Assembly: GCA_934045905.1 (NCBI GenBank)
Contig: OW203771.1
Coordinates: 19,414,069 to 19,478,068, forward strand
DNA: 64,000 nucleotides
Direction of reading: 5' to 3'
Source of the DNA: Leuctra nigra
Taxonomy: Eukaryota > Arthropoda > Insecta > Plecoptera > Leuctridae
The position numbers were made by a program, and so were the translations under genes. How positions within the stretch are numbered: position 1 is the stretch's first letter; each line of letters starts with the position of its first letter. Under the pieces are notes generated by a model. It ran no database searches and had not been told where the DNA came from. It saw only the letters and a list, made by a program, of their open reading frames with translations. Shown here in pieces: positions 1 to 12,000 of this stretch.

Positions 1-37
1 GAAATGAGCATTCTGAACTGGTTCCTGTGTAGGTATT

Positions 38-566
38 GCCCATTCATTGAGCGAGCGACTCCTATTGACTCTTGTGACACACACATGGACATGTTTTTCT
101 TCTTTTTTTTTGTCTGCTACCTGGAGCAATAAAAGTTTTACCGTTTCACCGATCAATCAGAAATTTAGCACACATGTTTGGACCATCTTTTCTGATGCAG
201 GCCCTTATTTTGTTGATATCCGTTCATTGGTTAAAATTTAAATGAAAAGGTATATCTCCTGATCGGTTGAAAAAGGATAATGGATAAGTCTTCGATAAGT
301 CTGATCAAATTCATATTTTGAATGTATTAAGACCAACATTGTCTCTTATTTTACAAATTTTCAGCACAATCAGTCAAGAACTTGTACTTACTTGTAGGTG
401 TACCGTGTATGTACTTTTATGTTGAGTGAGTGTACCTACCTATTTCAATTCAATGGATGTACTGCCTATTTATTTTCTGTGTGTTGTGTACGCAATTCCG
501 GTTCGAGAATTTGCACGTAGTACTGGTGCACGCTCATCAACGTGTTACACTGACCGTTTTCCTAGT
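38..566 (+). repeat. Interspersed repeat family R1, copy 1
   Basis: The copy starts near an ATTGAGCGAGCG motif and ends near a GAGCGTTTTCCTAG-like motif. Both ends recur, diverged, at about eight other places in this window on both strands. The body carries stock phrases such as GAAATTTTGCACACATG and ACCAACATTGTCTCTTATTTTAC. No long ORF is present, so it is probably a non-autonomous element of unknown class. Confidence 0.7.
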
Positions 567-595
567 AGGTATAATTTGTTTAAATATCTTTCTTA

Positions 596-1203
596 CACAA
601 CTTTATTGAGTGAGCAACTCCTTTTGACTCTTTTGACATACCTCTGTTTTATTTATTTTTTGTCTCCTACCTGGTGCAACACAAGTTGCACTTTTTCACC
701 GATCGATCCGAAATTTTTCATGCATGTGAAGACAACCTTTTCTGTTTGCAGACCATAATTTTTTTGAAAACCATTCATGATTGGTTAAAATTTAAATAAA
801 ATATCTCCTTGAAAAATAAAAATGTAAATCAGATGAATGAAACGCATATTTTTCATGGCCATTATGACCAACATTGTCTCTTATTTTACAAAATGTTCAT
901 CCCAATCAGTTTAAAATGTAGGTACCTATGCACCTATTGACATTTTTAATACTACAGTCAGAAATGAGTACCTACCATCGTATTAAATGTTTTTCCACAG
1001 CAATTGAATCTGATTTGCTTTAGGTTACCAACCATGAGTGTCAAGTTTCAATGAAAAGCAGATACTTTAATGTTGATTGAGTGGATCATATTTCATTTCA
1101 ATATGGATGCTTGTTTTCTGTGCGTTGTGTACGCAATTCCGGTTCGAGAATTTGCACGGATACTGGTGCTCGCTCATCAATGCGGTACACTGAGCGTTTT
1201 CCT
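596..1203 (+). repeat. Interspersed repeat family R1, copy 2
   Basis: This is a second R1 copy in direct orientation, about 30 bp after copy 1, with the same order of internal phrases and the same CGTTTTCCTAG end. The direct pairing suggests tandem insertion or duplication. Confidence 0.7.
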
Positions 1204-2737
1204 AGGCTAAACTAAGAAATCACCCTAAACACTTGCTATTGCTGTATCTGACTACTCTGCTTGGCCTATATGCCGCCTACGCTGAGATTTCAAGGTCGAG
1301 GGAGGAGTTTGTTCCCATTGCATACATAGGTAGGTGGTGAAACTAACCTAAGCATCAATAAAGCCAGCCAAATCCCTATGTTGATATGGGAAACTGGTAT
1401 AACTATTGGAAAGTGGGTACTACTATAACATTTCTCACCTATTCAAAAAGTTAAGATTGTCAATAAGACCATCTGTTTTCTTGGACTGAAAAATTGTAAA
1501 ATAAGAGAATTTTATTTTTTTAATGGAGTGCGACTGTGCGAGTGACTATTTTAATTTTTCAACCCTCAAAATAAATTTACTTTTAGGTGGCTGGAGCGAT
1601 CAACCATTTTTCAGGGCCCGAATTCACAAAGCTTTTCCCCCGGGTGAATTCATGGTGTATCTAATAAGCAGTGAAAGAAGGGGTTGGAGAAAAGCTTAAT
1701 GAATTCGGGTCATAGTTTTTATTTTTGCTATACTCTATCATTGGTAACCCCTAAACAACACTTAAAAGAAATAAAATACTTCCCGTCTGTAGTTTTTGAG
1801 ATAGGGGATTAAACTAATAAGTAATAAGTAATGTGTTTTTTACTTTTTTCCCCATGTTATCTTATGGCAGGTTTGAAAAATTTGCTACAATAGAATATTT
1901 TTTATAGGTAGGTAGGTACCTAATTGTATCGTTAGATTATCACAAAATGCATGGTTAGAATATTTGATCATTTTATTTTTAGGTAGTAGGTACCTAGGTA
2001 CCCAACCTGAAATTATCCTTCTAGACACTATTTATTTTGAAATGAAACAACCATAAACGAACTTTCATTAAAAAAAAACAATATCATCGTATGCTAAATA
2101 AAATGAGGCGATTCAATTTAAATTATGAAACAAGTAAAATTACCTTTGGCAACACGGAAGTGCTCAAGGCAGTTAGAAGACACTAAATACCTACTAAAGA
2201 TACCTTGGCCTTTCATAAAAGTAAACTGTAGGTGTAAGCTCAGCAGGCTCAGCCATCATGACTCCACACAAATTAAAATTTCCAAAGTACGATGTTGCCA
2301 TATTATTGTACCATATTTTTAGAAGGAAGAAAAATCTTCAATTGTTTAGCTTGTTTAGTGCTTACTGCTCTAAGATAACATGAATAGGTAGGTACTATTA
2401 AAATGTTGTCTATTTAAACTACCCTGTATTAAAAGTAGATTATTTGCAAATAGAATGTGAATTAGGTATTACGTAATAAATTAGTGAAAGCTCTCCTCCT
2501 ACTTTAGGATTCCGATCGCTCCAGCCCGCATCAAATTGAAGGCACATAGGAAATGTGTTAAAATATATTACTTAGGTAAGTACCTAATAGTAAGTTGATT
2601 CCTTTTAATTCCAGCATTTACAGTTGGATGCATAAGAAAACGTTATCCCAGCTCCATGTTGAATGAAGAAATAATACGTTTACTAGGACAGACCACAGTT
2701 GGGGCTAATTACATTCTCTAAACACTTTCTTTGGAAA
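1204..2737. other. AT-rich stretch without a recognised gene
   Basis: The stretch contains one short inverted-repeat element at about 1613-1713, with ends GGGCCCGAATTCACAAAG and a GAATTCGGGTC partner. The rest is AT-rich DNA with GGTAGGTACC runs. An acceptor-like TTAATTCCAG at about 2606-2615 could precede a 5' UTR exon of gene A, but nothing confirms it. Confidence 0.5.
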
Positions 2738-4408
2738 ATGACTGCCCAACAAGAAAGGATTGTCAAAGATATGGAATCACAATATCTCCATTTTGAGCGA
2801 AACGATAATGCCGATGAATATTGCAATTTAGATTCAGAATCCGTGAATGACGATGAGTTTAGCTCCGAGTCTATGGCAGATATTGAGCTGGAAACTATGA
2901 TGGCTATCGAAGCAGAAAAGTCTTCAGTTAAAAGTCACATGGACAAAATTAATGAGTTTCGGAAAGAATATGAGAATCGGAACCCATTGTCTCTAGAGGT
3001 TTCGGATGACAGTTGTGTAGTTTACTATGCAAACGATTCTGGGGATCTAAGCGGCCAATTGATTGCTGCTGACCCTTTACCTTGCTCACTATGCTCACTA
3101 TGTCATAGAGTAAAGAATTCAAGTGACTGTTGCATCAGTTTTGATGCAATTTCATCCGACAAATTAATACTGCCAGAAGAATTTCGTAACGGCTGCGTAA
3201 TGACAGCGATACAAAAATCTCAGAACGAATTTGAGTTAAGTGACCATATGTCAATTGACCCTGAACCACCAATCGATCAATTGATTGCTACTGAACCTTT
3301 ACCTTGCTCACTATGCCCACTATGTAATCGAGTAAAGAATTCAAGTGACTGTTGCATCAGTCTTGATACATTTTCATCCGATATAATTTCATCCGACAAA
3401 TTAATACTGTCAGAAGAATCTCGTAACGGCTGCGTATTGACAGCGATACAAAAATCTCAGAACGAATTTGAGTTGAGTAATATGTTAATTGACCCTGAAC
3501 CCAAGTTTATAGATTTGACATCAATTGAGGAACATGATCCGAAAGCAATTACCGATTGTGGTTCATTCGGTGAGATAACAAATGAAACTAGTTTTCATGG
3601 ATTTGACGGTACAGAGGATCGAACCGAAGTCATCAAATCCTTGAAATCGTTGATTTATGCTAATGATGAGGATTGTAACATTCAATCTGTGGCTGTTCCT
3701 AAATGCGAGTTGACGTCAGTTGCAACATTTACATTCCAAAAGAGAGTAAACGAAAATGATACTCATGAATGTAAGCCGTCCAATGTCGACAATGTTTTTA
3801 ATGCAAAGAATGTGGAATTGGCTCAACATATATTCCCACAATGCCACCAAGAGTATCAGAATATCACTCTAGAGTCATGCACATCACTTCCTGTTACTCT
3901 TCCAGTCACTCCTCTTCCTAGTGATCTTTTGGATGAAAGTCTGAAAGATCATCTCTTAGGTCCCATCACCCCACATCCTAGTGATCCATTAGATAATAAA
4001 AAAGTAGTAAAGAATGTGGAAAAAAACAAAAAAAAACTTACACCAACTGAAGTCAGCAAACTATTCAAAAACTTTACGAAATATCGTGAAGAAGAAACAG
4101 GTGAAGAAGCCGACAACAACTCGCCGGGTTGGGATAAGGTTCGCCTACTGGAGACGTTGCAGGAGAAGTTCAACTACGTCCAACAACAGTGGCAGAATTC
4201 TACGGTTCCGGATCCACAACGCAATCTGACGGAAGTGCGCTCATGGACGTCTCTGAACAATCAGCGGCCTCTCTACCTGCCGGCGTTCGTTGACGAAATC
4301 TACACACCTTTTAATAAACCTTCTACCACAACGAGCGATGAGCATCAGAATGACTATTCCGTCGACATCAACATTGAAGGTATGCTGATTGAATGTACCT
4401 GCTTCTAA
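2738..4408 (+). CDS. Gene A: uncharacterised 556-aa protein with internal duplication
   Basis: The product is not recognised. The first true ATG of a long open frame is at 2738; the frame is open further upstream but only with TTG-type codons. The N-terminal third is acidic, rich in D, E and S. Residues about 107-180 and 181-257 are a tandem duplication; both halves carry PLPCSLC, RVKNSSDCCIS, SDKLIL, RNGCV and AIQKSQNEFELS. The C-terminal about 120 residues (KYREEETGEEAD onward) have a more conserved look, with a charged helical stretch and LYLPAFVDEIYTPFNKP. A good donor, AAG/GTATGC at 4380, lies just before the stop. The stop at 4406-4408 may therefore be intronic and the gene may have another exon. 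No catalytic motif, signal peptide or membrane segment is visible. The length in AT-rich DNA and the absence of shadow-ORF behaviour support a real gene. Confidence 0.7.
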   Translation: MTAQQERIVKDMESQYLHFERNDNADEYCNLDSESVNDDEFSSESMADIELETMMAIEAEKSSVKSHMDKINEFRKEYENRNPLSLEVSDDSCVVYYANDSGDLSGQLIAADPLPCSLCSLCHRVKNSSDCCISFDAISSDKLILPEEFRNGCVMTAIQKSQNEFELSDHMSIDPEPPIDQLIATEPLPCSLCPLCNRVKNSSDCCISLDTFSSDIISSDKLILSEESRNGCVLTAIQKSQNEFELSNMLIDPEPKFIDLTSIEEHDPKAITDCGSFGEITNETSFHGFDGTEDRTEVIKSLKSLIYANDEDCNIQSVAVPKCELTSVATFTFQKRVNENDTHECKPSNVDNVFNAKNVELAQHIFPQCHQEYQNITLESCTSLPVTLPVTPLPSDLLDESLKDHLLGPITPHPSDPLDNKKVVKNVEKNKKKLTPTEVSKLFKNFTKYREEETGEEADNNSPGWDKVRLLETLQEKFNYVQQQWQNSTVPDPQRNLTEVRSWTSLNNQRPLYLPAFVDEIYTPFNKPSTTTSDEHQNDYSVDINIEGMLIECTCF

Positions 4409-4546
4409 AACCTCATAGTTCCTGTCCCCTCCTGAGTGTATTTAAATATTATTATCTCTTTTGTAGCACATAATTATCATCAAAGAAATGGCATAAGAAA
4501 TTCTGAAAACTACATAAACTGTAAATTAAATATTTCTACCATGCTA

Positions 4547-4752
4547 AAGCCCCATTTACACGGTAAAATTTCCTATAATATCATTTATAAAATCTTTTAC
4601 AGAAATAGAACGTGCTTTATATGATAAAGATTTTACACAACCCTTTTACAGAACATTTTACCATCAAATTGTCTCGTTTACACGGTAATATTCTTTGAAG
4701 TAAAGATTTTATAAAAGATTTGACAGGAAATTTTACCGTGTAAATGGGGCTT
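4547..4752. mobile_element. TA-flanked MITE
   Basis: Terminal inverted repeats of about 25-30 bp begin AAGCCCCATTTACACGGT. The element is flanked by TA on both sides, as expected for Tc1/mariner-type insertion. It is non-coding and lies between genes A and B. Confidence 0.75.
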
Positions 4753-5700
4753 TATCATTCGACTAATATTAAACAGCCTCCAGATTCCTTGCACAAATCC
4801 ACAGATATTATGAGTTTTGTGGAGCAAACGGCTGAATATTTTAATGAAATATGACTTCAATTTTTATTGTATTAAAATTTAAAATTTAAATAATCTAACA
4901 ATCTTCAAAAATCGATTCCTTGAAAACCATTCCTCCCCTAGCATAAATAATAGAATCTACAAGTTCAGGGACATCTCAACTTTCATAATAGGTTAGTTCT
5001 AGTACATTATTCTAACACGAATCTGCCCTTGTATGTGATTGGCAACTCTCTCTAGTTGTAGAAAAAGGATAAAAAATGTGAAATATTGAAAGTACAAGTC
5101 TGGAATATATAGACCAACAAAACATTATTATTGTGGAATGAATAGTTTTCAAGTACTGGGTGTAGAAAGATTGATAGAAATCTCTGAGTTTTAATGTACC
5201 TATATTATTTTAAAACAGTAATATCGGCATTGACGTTATAGCACTTCATTGCAATGGCAACAAAGTATTTACCATGGTAACACATTGTTGTGGACTTGAA
5301 TGACATCACCTGGCACACATAGATTACAGATTACACATAGACTGTTTAGATTTTCCTGACAAAATGTCACATGAACGTTAATTTGAGTTTTATGAATGAT
5401 AATTAAATTTTTTCTGGTGAAAAGTGTAATAGACAACATCATAAACTATCAGAGCTCTCTGGCGGGAGAAATATCGGCGCGCATTGCCTATCGGGTACCT
5501 GGTTCAATCCAACCTGCAGTCTCTACGCGTAGTCTGTATACATCTCATATGATTAGGTATAAATTCAAGTCTGTACGACATTGAATAAATGAAAACTATT
5601 TGAACAACTTGTTCTTAGATGTAAACAAATCCAATAATTACGAATAAAATATAATATCGGGACATTTCCACGTCAATTAATGAGATAATGGTGAATTTCC
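4753..5700. other. Intergenic AT-rich stretch
   Basis: No gene is supported here. An AATAAA at about 5583 could serve as a polyadenylation signal for gene A if that gene extends downstream. Confidence 0.4.
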
Positions 5701-5898
5701 TTTTGAATGACGCTCCTCAGCCAATGAGAGGCGAGCATTCTGCTCTGGAGCTGAAGACTGTAGGTTAGTCACGCCCCAAATGCACAGCCATATTATGGTT
5801 TCCGCGCATGCGAAGTAGGTTTGTGATGTTGTCTATTGTCATTATTATTTGTGTTGATACTTGATATTTACAAATTTACAATAAAAGAAGTTAAAATA
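5700..5898 (+). promoter_or_regulatory. Probable promoter and 5' UTR of gene B
   Basis: This is a GC-richer patch immediately upstream of the gene B ATG. It holds CCAATGAGAG at about 5720 and GCGCATGCG at about 5800, which resembles an NRF1-type palindrome. No TATA box is obvious. The assignment rests on position and motifs only. Confidence 0.4.
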
Positions 5899-6054
5899 AT
5901 GAACGTCTATTCAGATCCTAGTTCATCTGGAGCGAATTGTCGCACGCAACCAGGCAGAGGGATTAAGCGTCTCCTCGACTGTACACCTTTCCATCCGGCC
6001 AAGCGTGCCAAGATGGTGCCGTTCACTGCCGTCTACGAACACATCTTGGACAAA
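5899..6054 (+). CDS. Gene B exon 1
   Basis: There are 52 codons from ATG to the donor AAA/GTGAGT, which is phase 0. The exon contains the basic cluster KRLLD and PAKRAK. Confidence 0.7.
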
Positions 6055-9000
6055 GTGAGTTGGTTTAAAGATAATTATTAATTAGGTTAAGGATGATGTC
6101 GTGGACGTTAAGGATGTTGCAAAGTCAATTGACGTCACTCTATTTGTAATCTGTCGTGGTCTTGGGAAGAAAGAATTTTAAGTCCACTTTTCTAAAAGCC
6201 ACATTGTATGATACTTTGTTTAAATAAATTGTTTTTTATAATAATATGATTAAGGTTACAAGTCCAGGAAGTGATCAGAAGTATCAAACATTTCAATCTG
6301 AAGTTTTTGCCAAGAAATTTAGTTTAGAGGGAATTGGAGGGAGGTATTGAGTGTACTGAATTGAAAATAAATTATGTTAAGTACAGTCGGGGCGCCGAAT
6401 GTCTGAACTCTCACCAGATGGAGCCACCGTCACTTGCTCTGTTAGGCCGAGAAAGACGTCATTGCAAGGTGAGCGCGCAATTAAGTCTTTCTCGGCCTAG
6501 CAGAAAAACTGCCTAACAGCGCAATCTGTTGAGAGTTTAAACACTCGGCGCCCCGATTGTAGGTACACTCCCCCAAATAATAAACGGCACTTGGTACAAA
6601 ACGTATTGGCTGCTGGGCCGGTTCCTTGACAATCAATCCTTGTTATTATCAATGAAATCAGAGCTCACCTAAAAAAGTTAGATAATGCGTTAGCACTGAC
6701 TTCATGGGATGATGCCATCAAACCTTAATCAGTCAATTCATTTTCTCTCCAGTACCGTTTATTATTTGGGGGAGTGTACAGCCAACGCATAAAGTCCTGT
6801 TAATTCTTCACCCTTACAGAATATCACGATACCACCACTCGTACAGCGAAGTTCGTAAAGTTGCCTACAGCTAACCCATAGTTATTTTGTCAACAGAGGG
6901 ATGACTGAATTACTGGGTTGTGTTCCTCAGCCCCAGATAGATCACACAGATAAGGAAGTCAATGTTATGTCGATCGAACTAACATAACTTAACAATAACC
7001 AACTAACTTTTTTTTCGGAACTAATAATTTACTTTCTGTTAAAACAAATAAAGTGGGTTGGTGCATTTGGATTTCATTGGTATTGATTATATCACGATTG
7101 TAAAAATACATTTTGGAAAATTTAAACTATTTAATTTAAATACTCTAAAGTTATTTAATTATTATGTATTTTTAATTATTTAATCCAAAAATTATATTAT
7201 ATTAAAATGAAGTTTAGATAGTCTATTTGTATGTAATTAGTATTTATTAAATCTTCCAAATGGAATAAATCGGTTAATTGAATGAATCCTGGTGGCAAGG
7301 CTGGCAACATAATTTGATCTATTATCAATCAGTGTGTGAATCATTGATCAGATAATATTTGATTGTTATTGTAAACACTCAAACAGCTCCTTTAACCATC
7401 AAACCTTAGATACATTCATTTGTAACAGAAACCGGAAAGTAACTGAGTATTACAGTCACACAACGTCACTAGTCACTCGACAAAAATTTCATTATGGCTG
7501 TAAAATTAGATTAATCTCCGAACAAATTTAAAGAAGTTATAAATATAAATCGTGGCCGCATGGTTGGCATGTGGGAAGTAGGAAGAAATTTCGAACAGAT
7601 AGCTCTAGTGAAATTGTGCAAGGTCTCTGGAAAATTATTGAAAGTCATTGGTACTTTGACTGCTATTGTATTTTTTCCGTAATTGTTATTATATCGAGGA
7701 ACTATATACTGGACCTTCCGAATATTGTATTAGTGAATTTTGGTGATCATCGACATCCTGTCGGCGAACACTAAAATACCTAACTAATTTTATAATATTA
7801 CCTAATAGCTGTTACTTTTTATGTTGATGCACAAATAGAATAACACTTTTTATTATTATTACTAACACACTTCGAACCAGCTAATTAGTGAATTCATATT
7901 AATTTTGTAATAGGGAGGTATATTAAGATTTTGTTGTTAAAACTCAATTTTTTGGTATTTCTTAAAATAAAAATACAACTGTGTAACCCCTGGTTAAACA
8001 GGTTCCATCACAATTATTTTTTTATCATTGTGCAGTTCTGATGTTAAACGCATCATGGTAAGATCTCGTCAACTAAATACTCTCTTATTCTCTTCTTATT
8101 CCTCTAAAAAAATCTATTAGAAAAAGCATTTTAAATGCTCTCGGATTGATATCAAAATCCTGAGATCTGTCGAATAATCGAAAATCTTTATACTTGTGTC
8201 TAATTAGCATTTGTTCAATGACGGTCTACTAAGATTTAAACAATATGTAACAGGTGAAATCACACAGCTCATAGGAAATAACAGAAATGATATTTTTGTG
8301 ATTGAATCGCATCGAGTAGATATTTGTGTGGATGGACGTTGTTGACAGACAAAAACCAGTTTTTCAAGTCATCTCTCTGTTGACAAATAACTATGGGTTA
8401 GCTGTAGGCAACTTATCGAGCTTCGCTGTACGAGTGGTGGTATCGTGATATTCTGTAAGGGTGAAGAATTAACAGGACTTTATGCGTTGGCTGTACACTA
8501 AAATCTCTAGAATGTTATTACAGACATTCAAGCGCAAGCGATCTTGCCGCTTGTTACAGACACTTTTTTGGATATGATTGGAGACAAAATGGGTTGACGT
8601 AATGATTTGAAATTTTAATCATGATTTAAAGGACAAATTTAGGGTTATCACTTGGTACATTTTTAATTTTTTGCTTTGTTAATTAGAAATAATTAGTTGA
8701 TTGTTGGTGAAAAATGGTATATTTTCTTGTCTTGCTGGGTGCCGTATGATATTTAATTTTAAAATTAAATATGTGCCAAGTGATAACCCTAAGTTTGTCT
8801 ATTATCTAATCACGATTAAAATTTGAGATCAATTGGTTAGTGGTTATCTGGTCGCCAATCGTATCGGAAATTTCATAGTTTTTACCGGTTTTGTTGAATA
8901 ACCCGCAATTAACAAGGCGCGAATCAATAATTAAAAATTGCTACTAATAATACAATCAGAATGATCATGTGAACATCCTAGAATATCAAATTTACACCCA

Positions 9001-12000
9001 CTTATGAAACATTTTCTCTCTCTCAATTTGCTAAAACGGCCCAAGCGCTAGTATCACCTAATGTAGTGTTGAACCCATTTGTTAATTTGCACTATGTTCA
9101 GTGGTTAATTTGTAAAGTTTACCTAAGTGGGCAGACACTCAACGATTGTCAGAGGAACATATTTGCCAATGAAAACAATTGGGGTTGGGGGAAGGACCCC
9201 CAAGGCAGTGCGGGTATGTTACGCATAGTCCCGGGAAAATTTTGAATTTCAGGAACAAGTTTGGTGCCTTTCTATGCGATTTGAACACATTTTAGTAGGT
9301 CATCTTTGTCCACCCTGAAAAAGAGTGTGAGGACACCTCCGCTTCCAAATTAGCCACTCATTATGTCCCTTTTATTGCAACCAATATTTAGTTAGGTGAT
9401 AACGAGACTGAAGAAAATACTAGAGTGCCAAAAGGAGATGTTGCCCTAATTAATTTAAAATGTGCAACTTTGGCATTAACATAAATCAGTCGGTATGTGC
9501 ATAAAATTGAAGGACTGTGTGATGCTCTTTGACATAATACATATTAAATTACTAGGAAAACGCTCTGAGTAACGCGTTGATGAGCGAGCACGGATACACG
9601 CAACACCTCGAACCGAAATTATGTCTATCGAAAATGTCATTAAAAGCCAATAATTCTTGAATTTCGTCACAGACTTGTATAAATATCTCCAAAATTTCCA
9701 AAAATATTGGTCCCAATAACCTTGCTAAGTTTTAAGTTGATCGATTAAACCTTTGATTGAACGGTTCCTTGTTAAGTTTCAAAAATCACATGATATCCTT
9801 CAAACAATATACCTGGGACCACTCATATGATATGATATTACTGTGTACACAATATCAGATCAATCTGTTAAACGGTCATTATTAGTTTCATTTCGTTTGA
9901 AACTTTCTGCTCTAACTACCTTGCCTTGAACTGAAGATTCGAAGTCGCCGTGAATTTGACAGCCAACACACAAAATGTCCCTAAAATTACAAAAACTTTT
10001 GAAAATAACTACAAATTAGACTGAAAATTGGCAAAAATACCTTAAATGTTGCTACCAATTACCATGCGAAGTTTTTAGTTGGTCGGTCAATCGGCAATAC
10101 CCGCTGCACGAGAGCGGGTATTGCGTTGATTGTTTGAGTATCTCCTTGCAGCAGTCTGGTCGGGGGTCTCTTTGTTCCTTGATGCTTTATTATTAACGAC
10201 ATTTTGTTTCAACCTTTTAGATTTAGCTTCGTCAGTTTCTTGATCTTCAATTTCACGCAGACGCTTTTTCGCCTTTATGGCTTTCATTCTAGCAGAAGTC
10301 TTTCCATTTTTCGGCATGTTTAAATAGGGATAAGATAGGTAATGAAAAAGTAAGAAGTAGAGTACCTACCTAATTAAAGTACAATAATATTTGTGTGATC
10401 AATGTTTGAAATGCACGAAATGTGTGCTCAAAGACGTAATGTATTCAATGTCGTAATGTTACGAAATGAATCTTGAACAAAACTTCGCAAATATGAAAAT
10501 AAAGTAAACACCTTTCAACTAATAAGCGAAAGGAATCAAAGTTCCTCACAAAAAAACGGATCAGGTAAAATAGTAACTACCTAGTTTAGAAACAGAATGA
10601 ATCCAACGTTCCACAATTAAAATAAGACAACGTAATGTTTTGAACTGAATGAATCAAAACTTTCAAAAACAAATAGCAACCTTCAAGGAAATGTCAGGCT
10701 AGACAGAAGCTCAGAAACGGAATAAATCCAACGTTTCCAAGAAGAAAATAATTTGAAATAATCAATCCCCTGGACAAAAACTGTAGATACCTAATATCTA
10801 TGCTTTAAAAGCAATTCAATTTTACTAATACCTTCACAAAGTACACCAAATTGCCAAAATTATCAACGAAAAGAAGCAAAATGCAGGAGAGATTTGGAAT
10901 GACGTGTGAACGCTAGAAGAGAACAAACGCCACTCAATGATATTATTGAAATGTGAGCTTATGTTTCTAATCCCTCCTGGATGCAAAATCAGCCAAGTAG
11001 AAACACGGGAGGCACGGCCATCAGAACTACGAATTGACGAAAAGACAATCAAGGTCCTTAAAAACTCGAAATGATTTGTTGGAAACTATGATCCAAATTG
11101 AATTATTCAAATTTGATCAACTCAATAAACATAAAAATATCTGCTTTTCACTAAAAAAGTGTACATACCATCAAAACACTCTTGTACCTAAAGCAAATCA
11201 GATTCAGTTGCATTGGAAAGACATTCATTTTCAATGTTTCATTTCTGACAGCTATTAAAAATGTCAATAAGTGCATACTTTCTTGACAGATTCGGCTGAA
11301 AATTTGTAAAATAAGTGACATTGTTGGTCTTACTGACCATGCTAAATATGAGATTGATCACATTTCTCGAAGACCATTTTCATTTTTTAGGCTATCAGGA
11401 GATACTTATTTTAACAATGAACCAATGGATGGATTTCAAAAAAAAATTGGGTCTGCAAACAGAGAAGGTTGTCTTTACATGTGTGCAAAATTTCAGGTCG
11501 ATCGGTGAAACGGTGCGACTTCTATTGCTTCCTTTAGCATACAAAAACAAAAACAAAAAAAAAAAAAAAAAAAAAAAAAACAGAGGTCCGTGCTAAAAGA
11601 GCCAAATGGAGTCGCTCGCTTCGCTCGCTCAATCAAAGGAATTAGGGTTCTTCTGCTAGAGCTAGAGATGCCACTAAAGTAGGCAGCAGGCTATCTGTGG
11701 ATTGACATTGGATTTAATTTTAAAACCGTTATTTTACGAACACCTGAGTTAGCTCAACTTGGAGACCAAAATCATTTCCTTTGTTGCGGGTCAATGTGTT
11801 GATGTTTTGTAGATGCGGGTCAAAATCTATGCCATGAATCTAACAATGGAAATTTGTTCTAGACTCCAGTGAGAGAACTAAGGAGGTCATAAAATACTGG
11901 TTTTAAAAGTGAAGTTATCCCCAGAACACCTCCTGCCTACTATTACTTTAGAGTTAGCATAGACTACTTCTGTGTGTGCAATCAAATCATTTTCAGATAA

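Noticed and set aside
2699..2737. Extending gene A upstream to the TTG at 2699
   Set aside because: TTG is not an expected start in an animal gene. The first ATG of the frame is at 2738.
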